A stretch of 64,000 nucleotides of DNA from Arcobacter_B sp049472135 (GCF_049472135.1 NZ_JBMOVV010000005.1:139418-203417), one strand, 5' to 3'; counted from the first letter of the stretch, positions 42,713 to 53,527 are shown. Notes: generated from the sequence alone by a model not told the origin. Made by a program: numbers and translations.

Positions 42713-43921
42713 TTATTCGATGATTTCAGAAACAACACCTGCACCTACAGTTCTACCACCTTCTCTAATAGCGAACTTAGTTCCCTTATCAAGAGCGATT
42801 GGAGCAACAAGATTAACAGTCATTTCAACGTTATCACCTGGCATAACCATTTCAGTACCTTCTGGTAAAGTACAAGAACCAGTTACGTCTGTTGTTCTTA
42901 CATAGAATTGTGGTCTATATCCTGAGAAGAATGGAGTGTGTCTACCACCTTCCTCTTTAGATAAGATATATACCTCACCTTTAAATACAGTATGTGGAGT
43001 AATAGATCCTGGCTTAACAAGAACTTGTCCTCTTTGTACGTCTTCTTTTTTGATACCTCTTAAAAGAATACCAGCGTTATCACCAGCTTCAGCGTAATCC
43101 ATTTCTTTTCTGAACATTTCAATACCAGTAACTGTAGTAGTTTGAGTATCTTTTAATCCAACGATTTCAATAGTATCACCTAATCTAACTGTACCTTGGT
43201 TAATAGCACCAGTTACAACTGTACCTCTACCTGCAATTGAGAATACATCTTCAACAGGCATTAAGTAATCTTTATCAGTAGATCTTTCTGGAGTTGGGAT
43301 ATAAGCATCAACTTCAGCCATTAAGTTATAAATCTTTTCAGACCACTCACCAGCGTTACCAGCTTTAGCTTCTTCTAATGCTTGGAATGCAGAACCTGCA
43401 ACGATTGGAGTATCATCACCTGGGAAGTCGTACTCAGAAAGTAATTCTCTTACTTCCATTTCAACTAATTCTAACATCTCTTCTTTATCTTCGTCATCTA
43501 ATTGATCTTCTTTGTTTAAGAAAACAACGATGTAAGGTACACCTACTTGCTTAGATAATAAGATGTGCTCTCTAGTTTGAGCCATTGGTCCATCAGTTGC
43601 AGCAATAACTAAGATCGCTCCATCCATTTGTGCAGCACCAGTAATCATGTTTTTAACATAATCGGCGTGACCTGGACAATCTACGTGAGCGTAGTGTCTA
43701 GTTTCAGTTTCGTACTCAACGTGAGAAGTAGCAATAGTAATTCCTCTTTCTCTTTCTTCTGGAGCGTTATCAATTTGATCATAATCCATTGTAGCTGCAC
43801 CAGTTTTTAAACCTAAACACATAGTGATCGCTGCTGTTAATGTAGTTTTACCGTGGTCAACGTGTCCAATTGTACCAATATTTACGTGTGGCTTACTTCT
43901 TTCGAATTTTTCTTTTGCCAT
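42713..43921 (-). CDS. tuf: elongation factor Tu
   Basis: 402 residues. GTPase motifs GHVDHGKTT, DCPGHADYV and NKEDQLDD, effector RGITIATSHVEYE, and the C-terminal domain ending GVVSEIIE. Delivers aminoacyl-tRNA to the ribosome. Follows a tRNA cluster as in the E. coli tufB locus; no second tuf in the window. Confidence 0.98.
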   Translation of the reverse strand: MAKEKFERSKPHVNIGTIGHVDHGKTTLTAAITMCLGLKTGAATMDYDQIDNAPEERERGITIATSHVEYETETRHYAHVDCPGHADYVKNMITGAAQMDGAILVIAATDGPMAQTREHILLSKQVGVPYIVVFLNKEDQLDDEDKEEMLELVEMEVRELLSEYDFPGDDTPIVAGSAFQALEEAKAGNAGEWSEKIYNLMAEVDAYIPTPERSTDKDYLMPVEDVFSIAGRGTVVTGAINQGTVRLGDTIEIVGLKDTQTTTVTGIEMFRKEMDYAEAGDNAGILLRGIKKEDVQRGQVLVKPGSITPHTVFKGEVYILSKEEGGRHTPFFSGYRPQFYVRTTDVTGSCTLPEGTEMVMPGDNVEMTVNLVAPIALDKGTKFAIREGGRTVGAGVVSEIIE

Positions 43922-44129
43922 AAAATTCCCCTTCTAAAATTTGTGGTTATAGCCCTCTGAGTAGATAAGCCCATTGGCTTCTCTATTCAGAGGGGATTAC
44001 TATTATTTTGTTTTGTGACGTGTATTATATTAAAAAAATACTAAAATAAACTTTAATGGGAGTAATTTTTATGTAGAGTTATAAAAAAATGTGCTTATAA
44101 CTCAGCTCCCAGTAAACAATAAAAATAAA

Positions 44130-44206
44130 TGGAGCGGGAGACGAGACTCGAACTCGCGACAATCTGCTTGGAAGGCAGAGGCTCTAGCCAACTGAGCTAC
44201 TCCCGC
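44130..44206 (-). tRNA. trnG: tRNA-Gly (TCC)
   Basis: Acceptor GCGGGAG/CTCCCGC, anticodon loop CTTCCAA (TCC), T-loop GTTCGAGTC, encoded CCA. Last tRNA before tuf. Confidence 0.96.
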
Positions 44207-44215
44207 TCATTTAAA

Positions 44216-44300
44216 TGGTGGTGAGGGAAGGATTTGAACCTTCGAAGCCGTAGGCGGCGGATTTACAATCCGCAGGATTTGACCACTCTCCAACCTCACC
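44216..44300 (-). tRNA. trnY: tRNA-Tyr (GTA)
   Basis: Class II tRNA with long variable arm, acceptor GGTGAGG/CCTCACC, anticodon loop TTGTAAA (GTA), encoded CCA. Confidence 0.96.
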
Positions 44301-44367
44301 GATATTAAAAAAATTATTGTTCTGGTCAAGCGCTGGTCTTTAAGACTACGCACGACATTATTAAAAA

Positions 44368-44444
44368 TGGAGCTGGTGAAGGGACTTGAACCCCCGACCT
44401 GCTGATTACAAATCAGCTGCTCTAGCCAACTGAGCTACACCAGC
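44368..44444 (-). tRNA. trnT: tRNA-Thr (TGT)
   Basis: Acceptor GCTGGTG/CACCAGC, anticodon loop TTTGTAA (TGT), T-loop GTTCAAGTC, encoded CCA. Confidence 0.96.
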
Positions 44445-44459
44445 GCCAAAAAATTTGAA

Positions 44460-44535
44460 TGGTGGTTCGAGGCAGAATCGAACTGCCGACACAAGGATTT
44501 TCAATCCTTTGCTCTACCGACTGAGCTATCGAACC
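44460..44535 (-). tRNA. trnF: tRNA-Phe (GAA)
   Basis: Acceptor GGTTCGA/TCGAACC, anticodon loop TTGAAAA (GAA), T-loop GTTCGATTC, encoded CCA. First of the four tRNAs in the direction of transcription, 36 bases after murD. Confidence 0.95.
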
Positions 44536-44571
44536 CTCTCAAATTGGAGTGAAAGTATACACATTAGTTTA

Positions 44572-45747
44572 TTAATTTTTCCTTAAATTAAAAACCAATC
44601 TTTTAAATTCTTCTCCTCTTTGTTTATAAGATGAAAATTGATCAAGCGAGGCAGCCGATGGAGACAGCATTCCTAGACTATTTTCATTATGATTTTTATT
44701 TATTAAATTTACTGCGTTTTCTAGGATTTCACACTTATTTGCTGTGATTTTATACTCTTTTGCAAGTAAAAGTAGTCTATTTGTATTAGTTCCTATTGCA
44801 TAAATTGTAATATTTAGGTCTTTTATATATTCAAAAAGAGGTTTTAAATCTGCACCTTTGTCATCTCCACCTAATATTATATGGATATTTTTATCAGAAT
44901 AAGGTTTAATTGCATTTATAGTAGCATCTACATTTGTAGCTTTACTATCATCTATCCACAGCCTATTCATATTATCTTCAAACTCTTCAACTTTATGCTT
45001 ATCTACAATAAAAGTATTAATACTTTCATAATCTATTTCATCAAAAACTATCTTTTTAGCACATAATGCAAGAAGTGCATCTAATAAGAATGGCTCTTTA
45101 AATTTAATTTTGTTTTTATCAATATGAAATTTTTCACATAAGTCATCACTATTTTTATATGTAATAAGTGTTGCTTTTGTTTCAATATCTTTAAACTCAT
45201 AGGGTATTATTGCTATTTCCCCTTCGCTCATCATAGTTATGGGTTTTAATTTAGCTTTTTTATATTCTTTGTATGATCCATGCCATGATATATGATCTTC
45301 AGATATAGGTAATAATAAATATAGATTTGGTTTTGCTTTATTTGTATAATGAAAAGTAAAAGAAGATGTTTCTAAAATCCAAATTGAACTATCTAGATTT
45401 AAATTTGAAACTGGTGTACCAATATTCCCACCATATTGGCTTCCTTTTTCTTTTAATATATGTTGACACATTTGAGTAGTAGTTGTTTTTCCATTTGTTC
45501 CACTAATCCAAATTGAAAAAGGCATATCATTAGCAAATAAATCATAATCACTTACAATATTCTTTGAAGATTTAATCATTTCATTAAAAGGTGGTATACC
45601 AGGACTAACTACTGTTAGTTCATTACTATTTTTATCATATTCACTAAAATCACTATCATCATATAAAATAGAGTTTGGGAATTTGTTTTTGATTGCTTGA
45701 GCTGTTAAGCCTTTACCTAACACTCTTATTCTTTGATTATAATCCAT
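44572..45747 (-). CDS. murD: UDP-N-acetylmuramoylalanine--D-glutamate ligase
   Basis: 391 residues, slightly short for MurD. P-loop SGTNGKTTTTQM, the ETSSF motif and the C-terminal ligase domain with WIDDSKATNVDAT and GGDDKGADL. Adds D-Glu to UDP-MurNAc-Ala in the cytoplasm. Follows mraY by three bases. Confidence 0.95.
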   Translation of the reverse strand: MDYNQRIRVLGKGLTAQAIKNKFPNSILYDDSDFSEYDKNSNELTVVSPGIPPFNEMIKSSKNIVSDYDLFANDMPFSIWISGTNGKTTTTQMCQHILKEKGSQYGGNIGTPVSNLNLDSSIWILETSSFTFHYTNKAKPNLYLLLPISEDHISWHGSYKEYKKAKLKPITMMSEGEIAIIPYEFKDIETKATLITYKNSDDLCEKFHIDKNKIKFKEPFLLDALLALCAKKIVFDEIDYESINTFIVDKHKVEEFEDNMNRLWIDDSKATNVDATINAIKPYSDKNIHIILGGDDKGADLKPLFEYIKDLNITIYAIGTNTNRLLLLAKEYKITANKCEILENAVNLINKNHNENSLGMLSPSAASLDQFSSYKQRGEEFKRLVFNLRKN

Positions 45748-45750
45748 TAT

Positions 45751-46863
45751 TTACCTAATTTTTAAACTCATTAAAGCTAAAAGATTTGTCATAAAAGAGA
45801 TTATCCAGAATCTAACAATAATCTTATTCTCTTTCCAACCTTTTTCTTCAAAATGATGATGTATTGGTGCCATTAAGAAAACTCTTTTTTGTCTTAATTT
45901 ATATGAACCAACCTGTAAGATTACGGAAACTGTTTCTAAGACAAAAATAAATCCTATTAAAAGTAATAAGATTTCAGACTTAGCAACAACAGCCATATAT
46001 CCCATAAATGCTCCAATTGGCAATGAGCCACTATCACCCATAAATACTTGTGCTGGATGAGAGTTAAACCATAAGAAAGCTATAAGTGCTCCTGAAATAG
46101 CTGCACCCATTACTGCTAATTCTCCTGCTATTTGTATATTAGGAAGTAATAAATATCCTGCAATAATTGCATGTCCTGTTACGTAAACTAAAGCTGATAA
46201 TGTAAAAAATGCCATTATAGATGGAACTGTAGCTAATCCATCCAATCCATCAGTTAAATTAACAGCATTAGATGTAGCAACTAAAACAAGTACCCAAAAT
46301 GCAAGTGAAAATAATCCCATATCAAATAATGGAAGTTTATAAAATGGTGTATAAAGTGTAGTTGTATGTTCATAAAAATATAGAACCAAAACTACTAATA
46401 CAGCACTTAATATCTGCAATACAAGTTTACCTCTAGCACTTAAACCAGCATCATTCTTGTCATTTGATATTTTTGAATAGTCATCTTGTATTCCAATTAA
46501 TGAGAATAAACCAATAGTAAGTAGACCACCTACAATATAAAAATTGTTAAGCTTTGCAGTTAATAAAGTAGCAATAATTGTTGCAAAAATAAAAACTACT
46601 CCTCCCATAGTTGGAGTACCAACTTTTCCCTTATGTGATTCAGGAGCTAAGTCATAAATAGGTTGAGAAGCTTTTTTTGATTTTGCCCAAGTGATGAACT
46701 TTGGCAATAAATACATTGTGAGTAAAAAAGCAATAAAAAAACTAATACCAGCTCTAACTGATATATATTGAAAGATATTAATATCTAGATGTCTATAAAA
46801 CCAATAAAACAATCTTAAACCTTCATTTTGTACTAATGCAGTATTAATGTTTTCAGCAAACAT
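45751..46863 (-). CDS. mraY: phospho-MurNAc-pentapeptide transferase
   Basis: 370 residues with about ten membrane helices; motifs GTPTMGG, NLTDGLDGLA and the C-terminal APIHHHFE. Makes lipid I at the inner membrane. Followed directly by murD, and divergent from gpmI. Confidence 0.97.
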   Translation of the reverse strand: MFAENINTALVQNEGLRLFYWFYRHLDINIFQYISVRAGISFFIAFLLTMYLLPKFITWAKSKKASQPIYDLAPESHKGKVGTPTMGGVVFIFATIIATLLTAKLNNFYIVGGLLTIGLFSLIGIQDDYSKISNDKNDAGLSARGKLVLQILSAVLVVLVLYFYEHTTTLYTPFYKLPLFDMGLFSLAFWVLVLVATSNAVNLTDGLDGLATVPSIMAFFTLSALVYVTGHAIIAGYLLLPNIQIAGELAVMGAAISGALIAFLWFNSHPAQVFMGDSGSLPIGAFMGYMAVVAKSEILLLLIGFIFVLETVSVILQVGSYKLRQKRVFLMAPIHHHFEEKGWKENKIIVRFWIISFMTNLLALMSLKIR

Positions 46864-46927
46864 ATTCCTACATTTTGATATAATCCATGCGATTATATTA
46901 TATTATAGTTTTTAAAAGGTTTAAACA

Positions 46928-48403
46928 ATGGCAAACAAGACAATTCTAATAATTACAGATGGTATTGGACATAACGACTCTAATGAGTATAATGCATTTG
47001 CAAATGCTAATACTCCAACATATGATTATTTATTTGAAAATGTACCTTATTCTTATATTCACACTTATGGTAAACATGTAGGGTTACCTGATGGACAAAT
47101 GGGAAATTCTGAAGTGGGACATATGACAATTGGTAGTGGTAGAACTTTATATCAAGATTTAGTAAAAATTAATATTGCATTAGAAGATAATACTTTAAAA
47201 GATAATGAAATATTAAATACTACATTAAATAGTTCAAATAATATTCATTTAGTTGGTTTATTAAGTGATGGTGGTGTTCATTCTCATATTAATCATATAA
47301 TTGGAATTGCCAAAATTGCTAAAAACAGTGGTAAAAAAGTTTATATACACATGATTACAGATGGTAGAGATGTTGCTCCTGATTGTGCAAGTAAATATGT
47401 TCAACAAATTATAGATATTTGTGATGAAGATATTAAAATTGCAACAATTGCAGGAAGATATTACTCAATGGATAGAGATCAAAGATGGGACAGAGTTCAA
47501 AAAGGTCACGATGCAATGGCATTAGGTTTACCAAAAACTACAAAATCTCCACTTGATTATATTAAAGATTCATATAGTGAAGATATTTTTGATGAATTTA
47601 TATTACCATGTGCTTTTGAAGGTTACAATGGTTTAAAAGAGAATGATGGAATTATTTTCTGTAATTTTAGAAGTGATAGAATGAGAGAATTATCATCAGC
47701 ATTAGGTGATGAAAACTTTTCAGCATTTCCAAGATTTGCAAATAAACTAAATCTTGCAACAATGACATCATATGATAAGAATCTTCCTTTACCAGTACTT
47801 TTCCCTAAAGAGTCTCCAAAAAATACTTTAGCAGAAGTAATTTCAAATGCTGGATTAAATCAACTTCATACTGCTGAAACTGAAAAATATGCTCATGTTA
47901 CATTCTTCTTTAACGGTGGTGTTGAAGAACCTGTATTAAATGAAAGCAGAGTTTTAATCCCTTCTCCTAATGTTGCCACATATGATTTACAACCTGAAAT
48001 GTCAGCACCTGAAGTTGGAGATACTGTTAGAAAAGCAATGGATGAAGAGACTGATTTTGTAGTTGTAAACTTTGCAAATGGAGATATGGTAGGACATACA
48101 GGTGTTTATGATGCTGGAATTAAAGCTGTTGAAGCTGTAGATAAAGAACTTGGACTTATTATTGAAAAAGCAAAAGAGAAAGATTATAATATTGTTTTAA
48201 CATCAGATCATGGAAATTGTGAAATGATGAGAGACAAAGATGGAAATACTCTTACAAATCATACAGTTGGAGATGTATTCTGTTTTGTGATTGCTAAAGA
48301 TATAAAAGAAGTAAAAAATGGTAGCTTAAATAATATTGCACCTACTGTTTTAAAACTTATGAATTTAGACATTCCAAAAGAAATGGATGAGGCATTAGTT
48401 TAA
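46928..48403 (+). CDS. gpmI: 2,3-bisphosphoglycerate-independent phosphoglycerate mutase
   Basis: 491 residues. Alkaline-phosphatase fold with LIITDGIG, the phosphoserine site DGQMGNSEVGH, the HSH motif GGVHSHINH, and metal ligands VLTSDHGNCE. Manganese-dependent glycolytic isomerase. Short spacing to the next gene suggests co-transcription. Confidence 0.97.
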   Translation: MANKTILIITDGIGHNDSNEYNAFANANTPTYDYLFENVPYSYIHTYGKHVGLPDGQMGNSEVGHMTIGSGRTLYQDLVKINIALEDNTLKDNEILNTTLNSSNNIHLVGLLSDGGVHSHINHIIGIAKIAKNSGKKVYIHMITDGRDVAPDCASKYVQQIIDICDEDIKIATIAGRYYSMDRDQRWDRVQKGHDAMALGLPKTTKSPLDYIKDSYSEDIFDEFILPCAFEGYNGLKENDGIIFCNFRSDRMRELSSALGDENFSAFPRFANKLNLATMTSYDKNLPLPVLFPKESPKNTLAEVISNAGLNQLHTAETEKYAHVTFFFNGGVEEPVLNESRVLIPSPNVATYDLQPEMSAPEVGDTVRKAMDEETDFVVVNFANGDMVGHTGVYDAGIKAVEAVDKELGLIIEKAKEKDYNIVLTSDHGNCEMMRDKDGNTLTNHTVGDVFCFVIAKDIKEVKNGSLNNIAPTVLKLMNLDIPKEMDEALV

Positions 48404-48409
48404 TCTATT

Positions 48410-49105
48410 ATGTTGAATATTGATATTAATAAACTAAAAATTTCTTACAAAGATAATACATTAGTTGATATTGCATTTAATATCAATAGTTCAACAGCAC
48501 TAATTGGAGAAAGTGGTAGTGGAAAGTCATTGACTTTAAAAAGTATTTTAAATTTACTACCACAAAGTTTAAATATTGAAAAAGAAATTAACTCTTCATT
48601 TCCTTTAAACTATGAAACTATTGGTTTCATTCCTCAAAATCCTTTTACTTCACTTTCTCCTATGACTAAAATCTCTAAACAGTTTTTTTGCAAAAAAGAA
48701 AAACAGCTTGAACTTTTAAAACTAGTTGATTTAGAAAAAGATGTTTTAAATAAATTTCCAAATCAATTAAGTGGTGGTCAAATACAAAGAGTTATTATTG
48801 CCATAGCTCTTAGTAAAAATATAAAACTCTTACTTCTTGATGAGCCAACAACTGCACTTGATGCAAAAAATAAAGAAAATATCATAAAGTTGGTTGATCA
48901 GTTAGTAAAAAAGTTAAATATACTTATACTTTTTGTTACTCATGATATAGAATCAATAAAAGATTTATGTACTAATATAGTTATTATAAATAAAGGTGAA
49001 ATAGTAGAACAAGGTTCTTGCCTAGAAATACTAAATAACCCTAAAAATGAATATACAAAAAAATTGATTGATTCTAATTTTAAAAATAAGGATTTCAGGA
49101 AATAA
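48410..49105 (+). CDS. ABC transporter ATP-binding protein
   Basis: 231 residues. Walker A GESGSGKS, Q-loop IPQNPFTSLSPM, signature LSGGQIQR, Walker B LLLLDEPTTALD and H-loop VTHD. The Q-loop resembles the Dpp/Opp (peptide/nickel) group. No permease or binding-protein gene is adjacent, so its partner lies elsewhere. Confidence 0.9.
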   Translation: MLNIDINKLKISYKDNTLVDIAFNINSSTALIGESGSGKSLTLKSILNLLPQSLNIEKEINSSFPLNYETIGFIPQNPFTSLSPMTKISKQFFCKKEKQLELLKLVDLEKDVLNKFPNQLSGGQIQRVIIAIALSKNIKLLLLDEPTTALDAKNKENIIKLVDQLVKKLNILILFVTHDIESIKDLCTNIVIINKGEIVEQGSCLEILNNPKNEYTKKLIDSNFKNKDFRK

Positions 49106-49107
49106 GA

Positions 49108-51084
49108 ATGATAAAATATATATTTGGATTCTTTGTTATAATTGGTTTAGTTACACTTGGTTGGCTTTATACTTTATATGATGAAATTAAACATGATGTT
49201 GATAAAGTAGTTAATTATAATCCAAAACAAAGTACACAGTTTTATGACAAAGATGGAAGACTAATTGCTAATATATTTGAAGGTGAAAACCGAGAATATG
49301 TAAAGTATGATGATATTCCTGCAAGAATTATTGAAGGTCTAGTAGCAATCGAAGATACTCAATTTTTTGAACATCATGGTGTTAATCCAGATGCTATTTC
49401 AAGAGCTATGATAAAAAACATCAAAGCAGGAGGTTATGTTGAAGGAGCTTCAACACTAACACAACAACTTGTAAAAATGCTTGTTTTATCAAGAGAAAAA
49501 AAGCTAATAAGAAAAATTAAAGAAGCTTTATTATCAATAAGACTTGAAACAATATTAACAAAAGAAGAGATTTTAGAGAGATACTTAAATAACGTTTATT
49601 TTGGTCATGGTTATTATGGTATAAAAACTGCTGCAAAGGGTTACTTTAAAAAAGATTTATATGAATTATCTTTAAAAGAAATGAGTATTCTAGTAGGACT
49701 TCCTAGAGCTCCAAGTTTTTATGACCCTACAAAAAATCTAAAAATTTCACTTGCAAGAGCTAATCAAGTAATTACAAGATTAAATACTCTTGGATGGATT
49801 AATAAAGAGCAATATGAACATTCAATAAAAGAAACACCAATTGTATATAGTCAAACACTTACTAAAAATAAAGCACCTTATATAATTGATTATGTTTTAA
49901 AAATATTAAAAGATGATATTCCAGATATTCAATATGGGGGATATGATGTTAGATTAACAATCGATTTAGATGCTCAAGATATTGCTAAACAAGCTTTACA
50001 AAAATCATATGAACAAGCTTTAGAAAGAGATAAATATTATAGAGAAAAAGAAAAAGATTTAGAAAATAATTACTATGTTGAAAAATTAAATGGTGCATTA
50101 GTATCAATAGATAGTAGTACTGGAAAAATCCTTGCTTTAGTTGGTGGAATTGATTATAAGGAATCAATGTTTAATAGAGCTGTTCAAGCAAGAAGACAAC
50201 CAGGTTCTGCAATAAAACCATTTTTATATCAAACAGCATTAAATGAAGGTTTAAATCCAGCATCAAAACTTGTTGATATTAGTAGAACATATGATTATAA
50301 AGATGCAAATGGTAATGAAAAGAAATGGCAACCAAAAAATTATGGTGGTAGATTTAAAGGTTTTATTAATCTAAGAGATTCACTAGTTCAATCAAGAAAT
50401 CTATCTACTGTAAATCTTGTTACAGATACAGGGATTGATATTATGTATAAATCTTTACAAGAGTACGGTTTTACAGGTATGCCTAATGACTTATCTATCA
50501 CATTAGGTTCTATGTCAGTTTCTCCGCTACAACTAAGTGAATATTTTAGTGCATTCTCAAATAATGGAACTATAGTTAAACCATATATAATTGAGTCAAT
50601 AACAAATAAAGATGGTAAAAAAATCACTTTCGAACCTGAGACAAAAGAGATTAATACTCCAGAACAAACTTTCCTAATAACTTCTATTTTAAAAGATGTT
50701 GTACAAAGAGGTACAGGAAGAAGAGCACAAGTTGATGGAATTGAACTTGCAGGAAAAACTGGAACTACAAATGATAATGTTGATGCATGGTTTTGTGGAT
50801 ATTCACCATCAATACAAACTATAATATGGTTTGGAAAAGATGATAATACACCTATGAGAAAGAGTGAAACGGGTGGAAAAACACCAACACCTGCTTTTGC
50901 ACATTTTTATAAAGAATATTTAAAAATTCATCCTGAAATTCCTAGAACATTTGAAAAACCTAATAATGTTCATGAATCAAAAATCAATGGAAAACTTGAA
51001 TACTATACAGATAAATCACCATTACCTGAGATTGAAGTAACTATTGTTCCAGAAGATCCAGAACAAGAAGTAATAGAGTTCTAA
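49108..51084 (+). CDS. mrcA: penicillin-binding protein 1A (transglycosylase/transpeptidase)
   Basis: 658 residues. N-terminal membrane anchor (4-22), GT51 transglycosylase with EDTQFFEHHGV and GASTLTQQLVK, and transpeptidase with RQPGSAIKPF (SxxK), SRN and KTGTT. Bifunctional peptidoglycan polymerase. Starts three bases after the ABC ATPase gene. The standard bifunctional PBP of this phylum. Confidence 0.95.
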   Translation: MIKYIFGFFVIIGLVTLGWLYTLYDEIKHDVDKVVNYNPKQSTQFYDKDGRLIANIFEGENREYVKYDDIPARIIEGLVAIEDTQFFEHHGVNPDAISRAMIKNIKAGGYVEGASTLTQQLVKMLVLSREKKLIRKIKEALLSIRLETILTKEEILERYLNNVYFGHGYYGIKTAAKGYFKKDLYELSLKEMSILVGLPRAPSFYDPTKNLKISLARANQVITRLNTLGWINKEQYEHSIKETPIVYSQTLTKNKAPYIIDYVLKILKDDIPDIQYGGYDVRLTIDLDAQDIAKQALQKSYEQALERDKYYREKEKDLENNYYVEKLNGALVSIDSSTGKILALVGGIDYKESMFNRAVQARRQPGSAIKPFLYQTALNEGLNPASKLVDISRTYDYKDANGNEKKWQPKNYGGRFKGFINLRDSLVQSRNLSTVNLVTDTGIDIMYKSLQEYGFTGMPNDLSITLGSMSVSPLQLSEYFSAFSNNGTIVKPYIIESITNKDGKKITFEPETKEINTPEQTFLITSILKDVVQRGTGRRAQVDGIELAGKTGTTNDNVDAWFCGYSPSIQTIIWFGKDDNTPMRKSETGGKTPTPAFAHFYKEYLKIHPEIPRTFEKPNNVHESKINGKLEYYTDKSPLPEIEVTIVPEDPEQEVIEF

Positions 51085-51112
51085 TACTCTATTATTTTTT
51101 TATTATAAACAT

Positions 51113-51147
51113 AAAAAAAGGCAAGCTCAAATGAGCTTGCCTTTTTT
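51113..51147. terminator. bidirectional intrinsic terminator
   Basis: A long A-run, then GCAAGCTCA/TGAGCTTGC with a two-base centre, then a T-run. Symmetric, so it serves both mrcA and the convergent glnA. Confidence 0.9.
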
Positions 51148-51167
51148 GTTTTATAAAACTTATCTTA

Positions 51168-52595
51168 TTAACAAGAATAAGTTGAAGCAAATTCAAATGC
51201 AGTTGGTCTAGCTTCGTAAGGCCAAACTTGTGTTTCAAATTTGTAGTGTTGGTAAGTATCAATCATCTCTTGAGTGAATACTGGTTTTAAGAAATCATTA
51301 TCTCTAATTAATGCTTCTAAAGAACCTCTTAAAGTGTGAGGCATTTGAGGAATATTTCTTTCTCTAATTTCATCTAATGGCATTTCGAATAAATCTTCAT
51401 CCATTGGACCAATTGGTTCAACTTTATTAGCAATACCGTCTAATCCAGCCATTAACATAGCAGCGAATGCTAAGTAAGGACAAGCAGTTGAATCTGGGAA
51501 TCTCATCTCAATTCTTGTTGCCATTTCACCTGCTCCATAAGGAACTCTACAAGATGCAGATCTATTTTGAGAAGAGTAAGTTAAAATTGAAGGAGCTTCA
51601 AATCCTGGAATTAATCTTTTGTATGAGTTAGTTGATGGGTTAGTAAACGCAGCAACTGCTCTAGCGTGCTTGAAGATTCCACCTACATAGTGTCTAGCAG
51701 TATCTGAAAGGTTTCCATACTCACCCTCTTTGTAGAATAAGTTTTTACCATCTTTCCAGATTGATTGGTGTACGTGCATACCATTTCCGTTATCACCAAA
51801 TAATGGCTTAGGCATAAATGTACAAGATTTACCATTTAAGTGTGCAACCATTTTACAAACATACTTGTATTTTTGTACGTTATCTGCAGCTTCAACTAAA
51901 GTTCCGAATTTAATACCAATTTCACCTTGTGCTTGTGCAACTTCGTGGTGTCCTAACATAACTTCTAAACCAACTTGCTCTAATACTTGCATCATTTCAG
52001 CTCTTAAATCAACCATTGAATCAGTTGGTTGAACTGGGAAGTATCCACCTTTAGTTCTTGGTCTATGACCCATATTTCCTAATTCGTAATCAGTGTTATC
52101 TGACCATACACCCTCTTCTGAATCTACTTTGTAGTAAGACTCATTGATTGAATCAATAATCTTAACATCATCAAAAATAAAGAATTCATTTTCTGGTCCG
52201 AAGTAAGCAACATCACCAAGACCTTGCTCATCTAAGTGAGTTAAAGATTTCTTAGCAATAGATCTTGGACATTTTTCATACATTTGACCTTTATAGATAT
52301 CATAAACGTCACAGATTACAATAATTGTAGAATCAGCAGTAAATGGATCTAAGAATGCAGTTTCTACATCTGGCTTTAAGATCATATCTGATTTATTAAT
52401 TGGTTGCCATGCATCAACAGATGAACCATCAAAAGGCATACCAAAATCTAACTGTTCTTGTGTTACAGCACTCATCATGTAAGAAATGTGATGCCACATA
52501 CCTTTCATATCTGTAAATCTAAAGTCAACGAATTTTACTTCATTCTCTTCACAATATTTAAAAAACTCTTCAGTACTGTTTACAAACTTACCCAT
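51168..52595 (-). CDS. glnA: glutamine synthetase type I
   Basis: 475 residues. Motifs MPFDGSSVDAW, PENEFFIFDD, GHHEVAQAQGEIGIKFG, the ATP region NGNGMHVHQS, and NRSASCRVPY. No clear adenylylation loop like that of enteric GlnA was checked by alignment. Ammonium assimilation. Single gene with its own promoter region. Confidence 0.97.
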   Translation of the reverse strand: MGKFVNSTEEFFKYCEENEVKFVDFRFTDMKGMWHHISYMMSAVTQEQLDFGMPFDGSSVDAWQPINKSDMILKPDVETAFLDPFTADSTIIVICDVYDIYKGQMYEKCPRSIAKKSLTHLDEQGLGDVAYFGPENEFFIFDDVKIIDSINESYYKVDSEEGVWSDNTDYELGNMGHRPRTKGGYFPVQPTDSMVDLRAEMMQVLEQVGLEVMLGHHEVAQAQGEIGIKFGTLVEAADNVQKYKYVCKMVAHLNGKSCTFMPKPLFGDNGNGMHVHQSIWKDGKNLFYKEGEYGNLSDTARHYVGGIFKHARAVAAFTNPSTNSYKRLIPGFEAPSILTYSSQNRSASCRVPYGAGEMATRIEMRFPDSTACPYLAFAAMLMAGLDGIANKVEPIGPMDEDLFEMPLDEIRERNIPQMPHTLRGSLEALIRDNDFLKPVFTQEMIDTYQHYKFETQVWPYEARPTAFEFASTYSC

Positions 52596-52717
52596 AGTTT
52601 TAACTCCTTGAAATAATTAATGTAAATATTGTATCGAAATTTAAAAAAACTAAGATAAAAATACTGTATAAAAAATATACAATAGTATAAAATATTATAC
52701 TTTTGAAACTATTTTAT

Positions 52718-53527
52718 TTAAAAAGATACTTCTATTTTATCTCTATTGTTAAAATATATACACTTTTTATAGCCAATCTCTTTAGCTAAATTTGTTACTT
52801 CATCGTAAGCAAAGCCTATTTGCTCAATATTATGGGCATCAGAAGAGAAAGTAATTGGAATTTCTAATTCATAAGCCATTTCTAAAAGTTCTTTTGAAGG
52901 ATATGGTTGTTCAATTGGTTTTCTCAAACCTGCACTATTAACTTCAATAACCATATTTGATTCTTTGATTTGATTCATTGCATCTTTTGCAATAACTCTT
53001 ATATCTTTTTTAGGTAAATATTTAAATACTTTAATTAAATCTAAATGTCCAACAATATCAAACTTTCCACATTTAGCAAGAAGTCTTATTGCTTCAAAGT
53101 AATCAATCCAAATATCATCAATATTTTTTTTCTCATATTTACCAATAAATTCTGGATTATCAAATCCCCAAGGCTCATTATCATTACTATTTTTTTTAGG
53201 TTCTAAAAAATGAATTGAACCAATTAAGTAATCTACTTTTGAATTAAGTATCTCATCTAGCATTGGAACATTTTGCATAAAATCAACTTCATATCCCAAT
53301 AATATATTTATATCTTTTTCATAAATCTTTTTAAAATGTAATATTGTATTTTCGTAAAACTCTTTATGAGATAAAGACATTCTATATTTTGGGTCAAAAT
53401 CCATTGGTGCATGATCAGTAAAACCATAAACATCAATTCCTAATTCTATAGCTCTTTTAATATACTCTTCAACTGTACCATCTGCATGATTACAAAGAAT
53501 TGTATGGTTATGTAAATCAACTCTCAT
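52718..53527 (-). CDS. hisK: PHP-domain histidinol-phosphatase family protein
   Basis: 269 residues. The PHP metal motifs are DLHNHT, DHAPMDF, GSIHFLE, GHLDLI and SSDAHNIE. Best fits the PHP-type histidinol phosphatase (HisJ/HisK) of histidine synthesis, though other PHP phosphoesterases are similar. Its start overlaps the moaE stop (TAATG). Confidence 0.75.
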   Translation of the reverse strand: MRVDLHNHTILCNHADGTVEEYIKRAIELGIDVYGFTDHAPMDFDPKYRMSLSHKEFYENTILHFKKIYEKDINILLGYEVDFMQNVPMLDEILNSKVDYLIGSIHFLEPKKNSNDNEPWGFDNPEFIGKYEKKNIDDIWIDYFEAIRLLAKCGKFDIVGHLDLIKVFKYLPKKDIRVIAKDAMNQIKESNMVIEVNSAGLRKPIEQPYPSKELLEMAYELEIPITFSSDAHNIEQIGFAYDEVTNLAKEIGYKKCIYFNNRDKIEVSF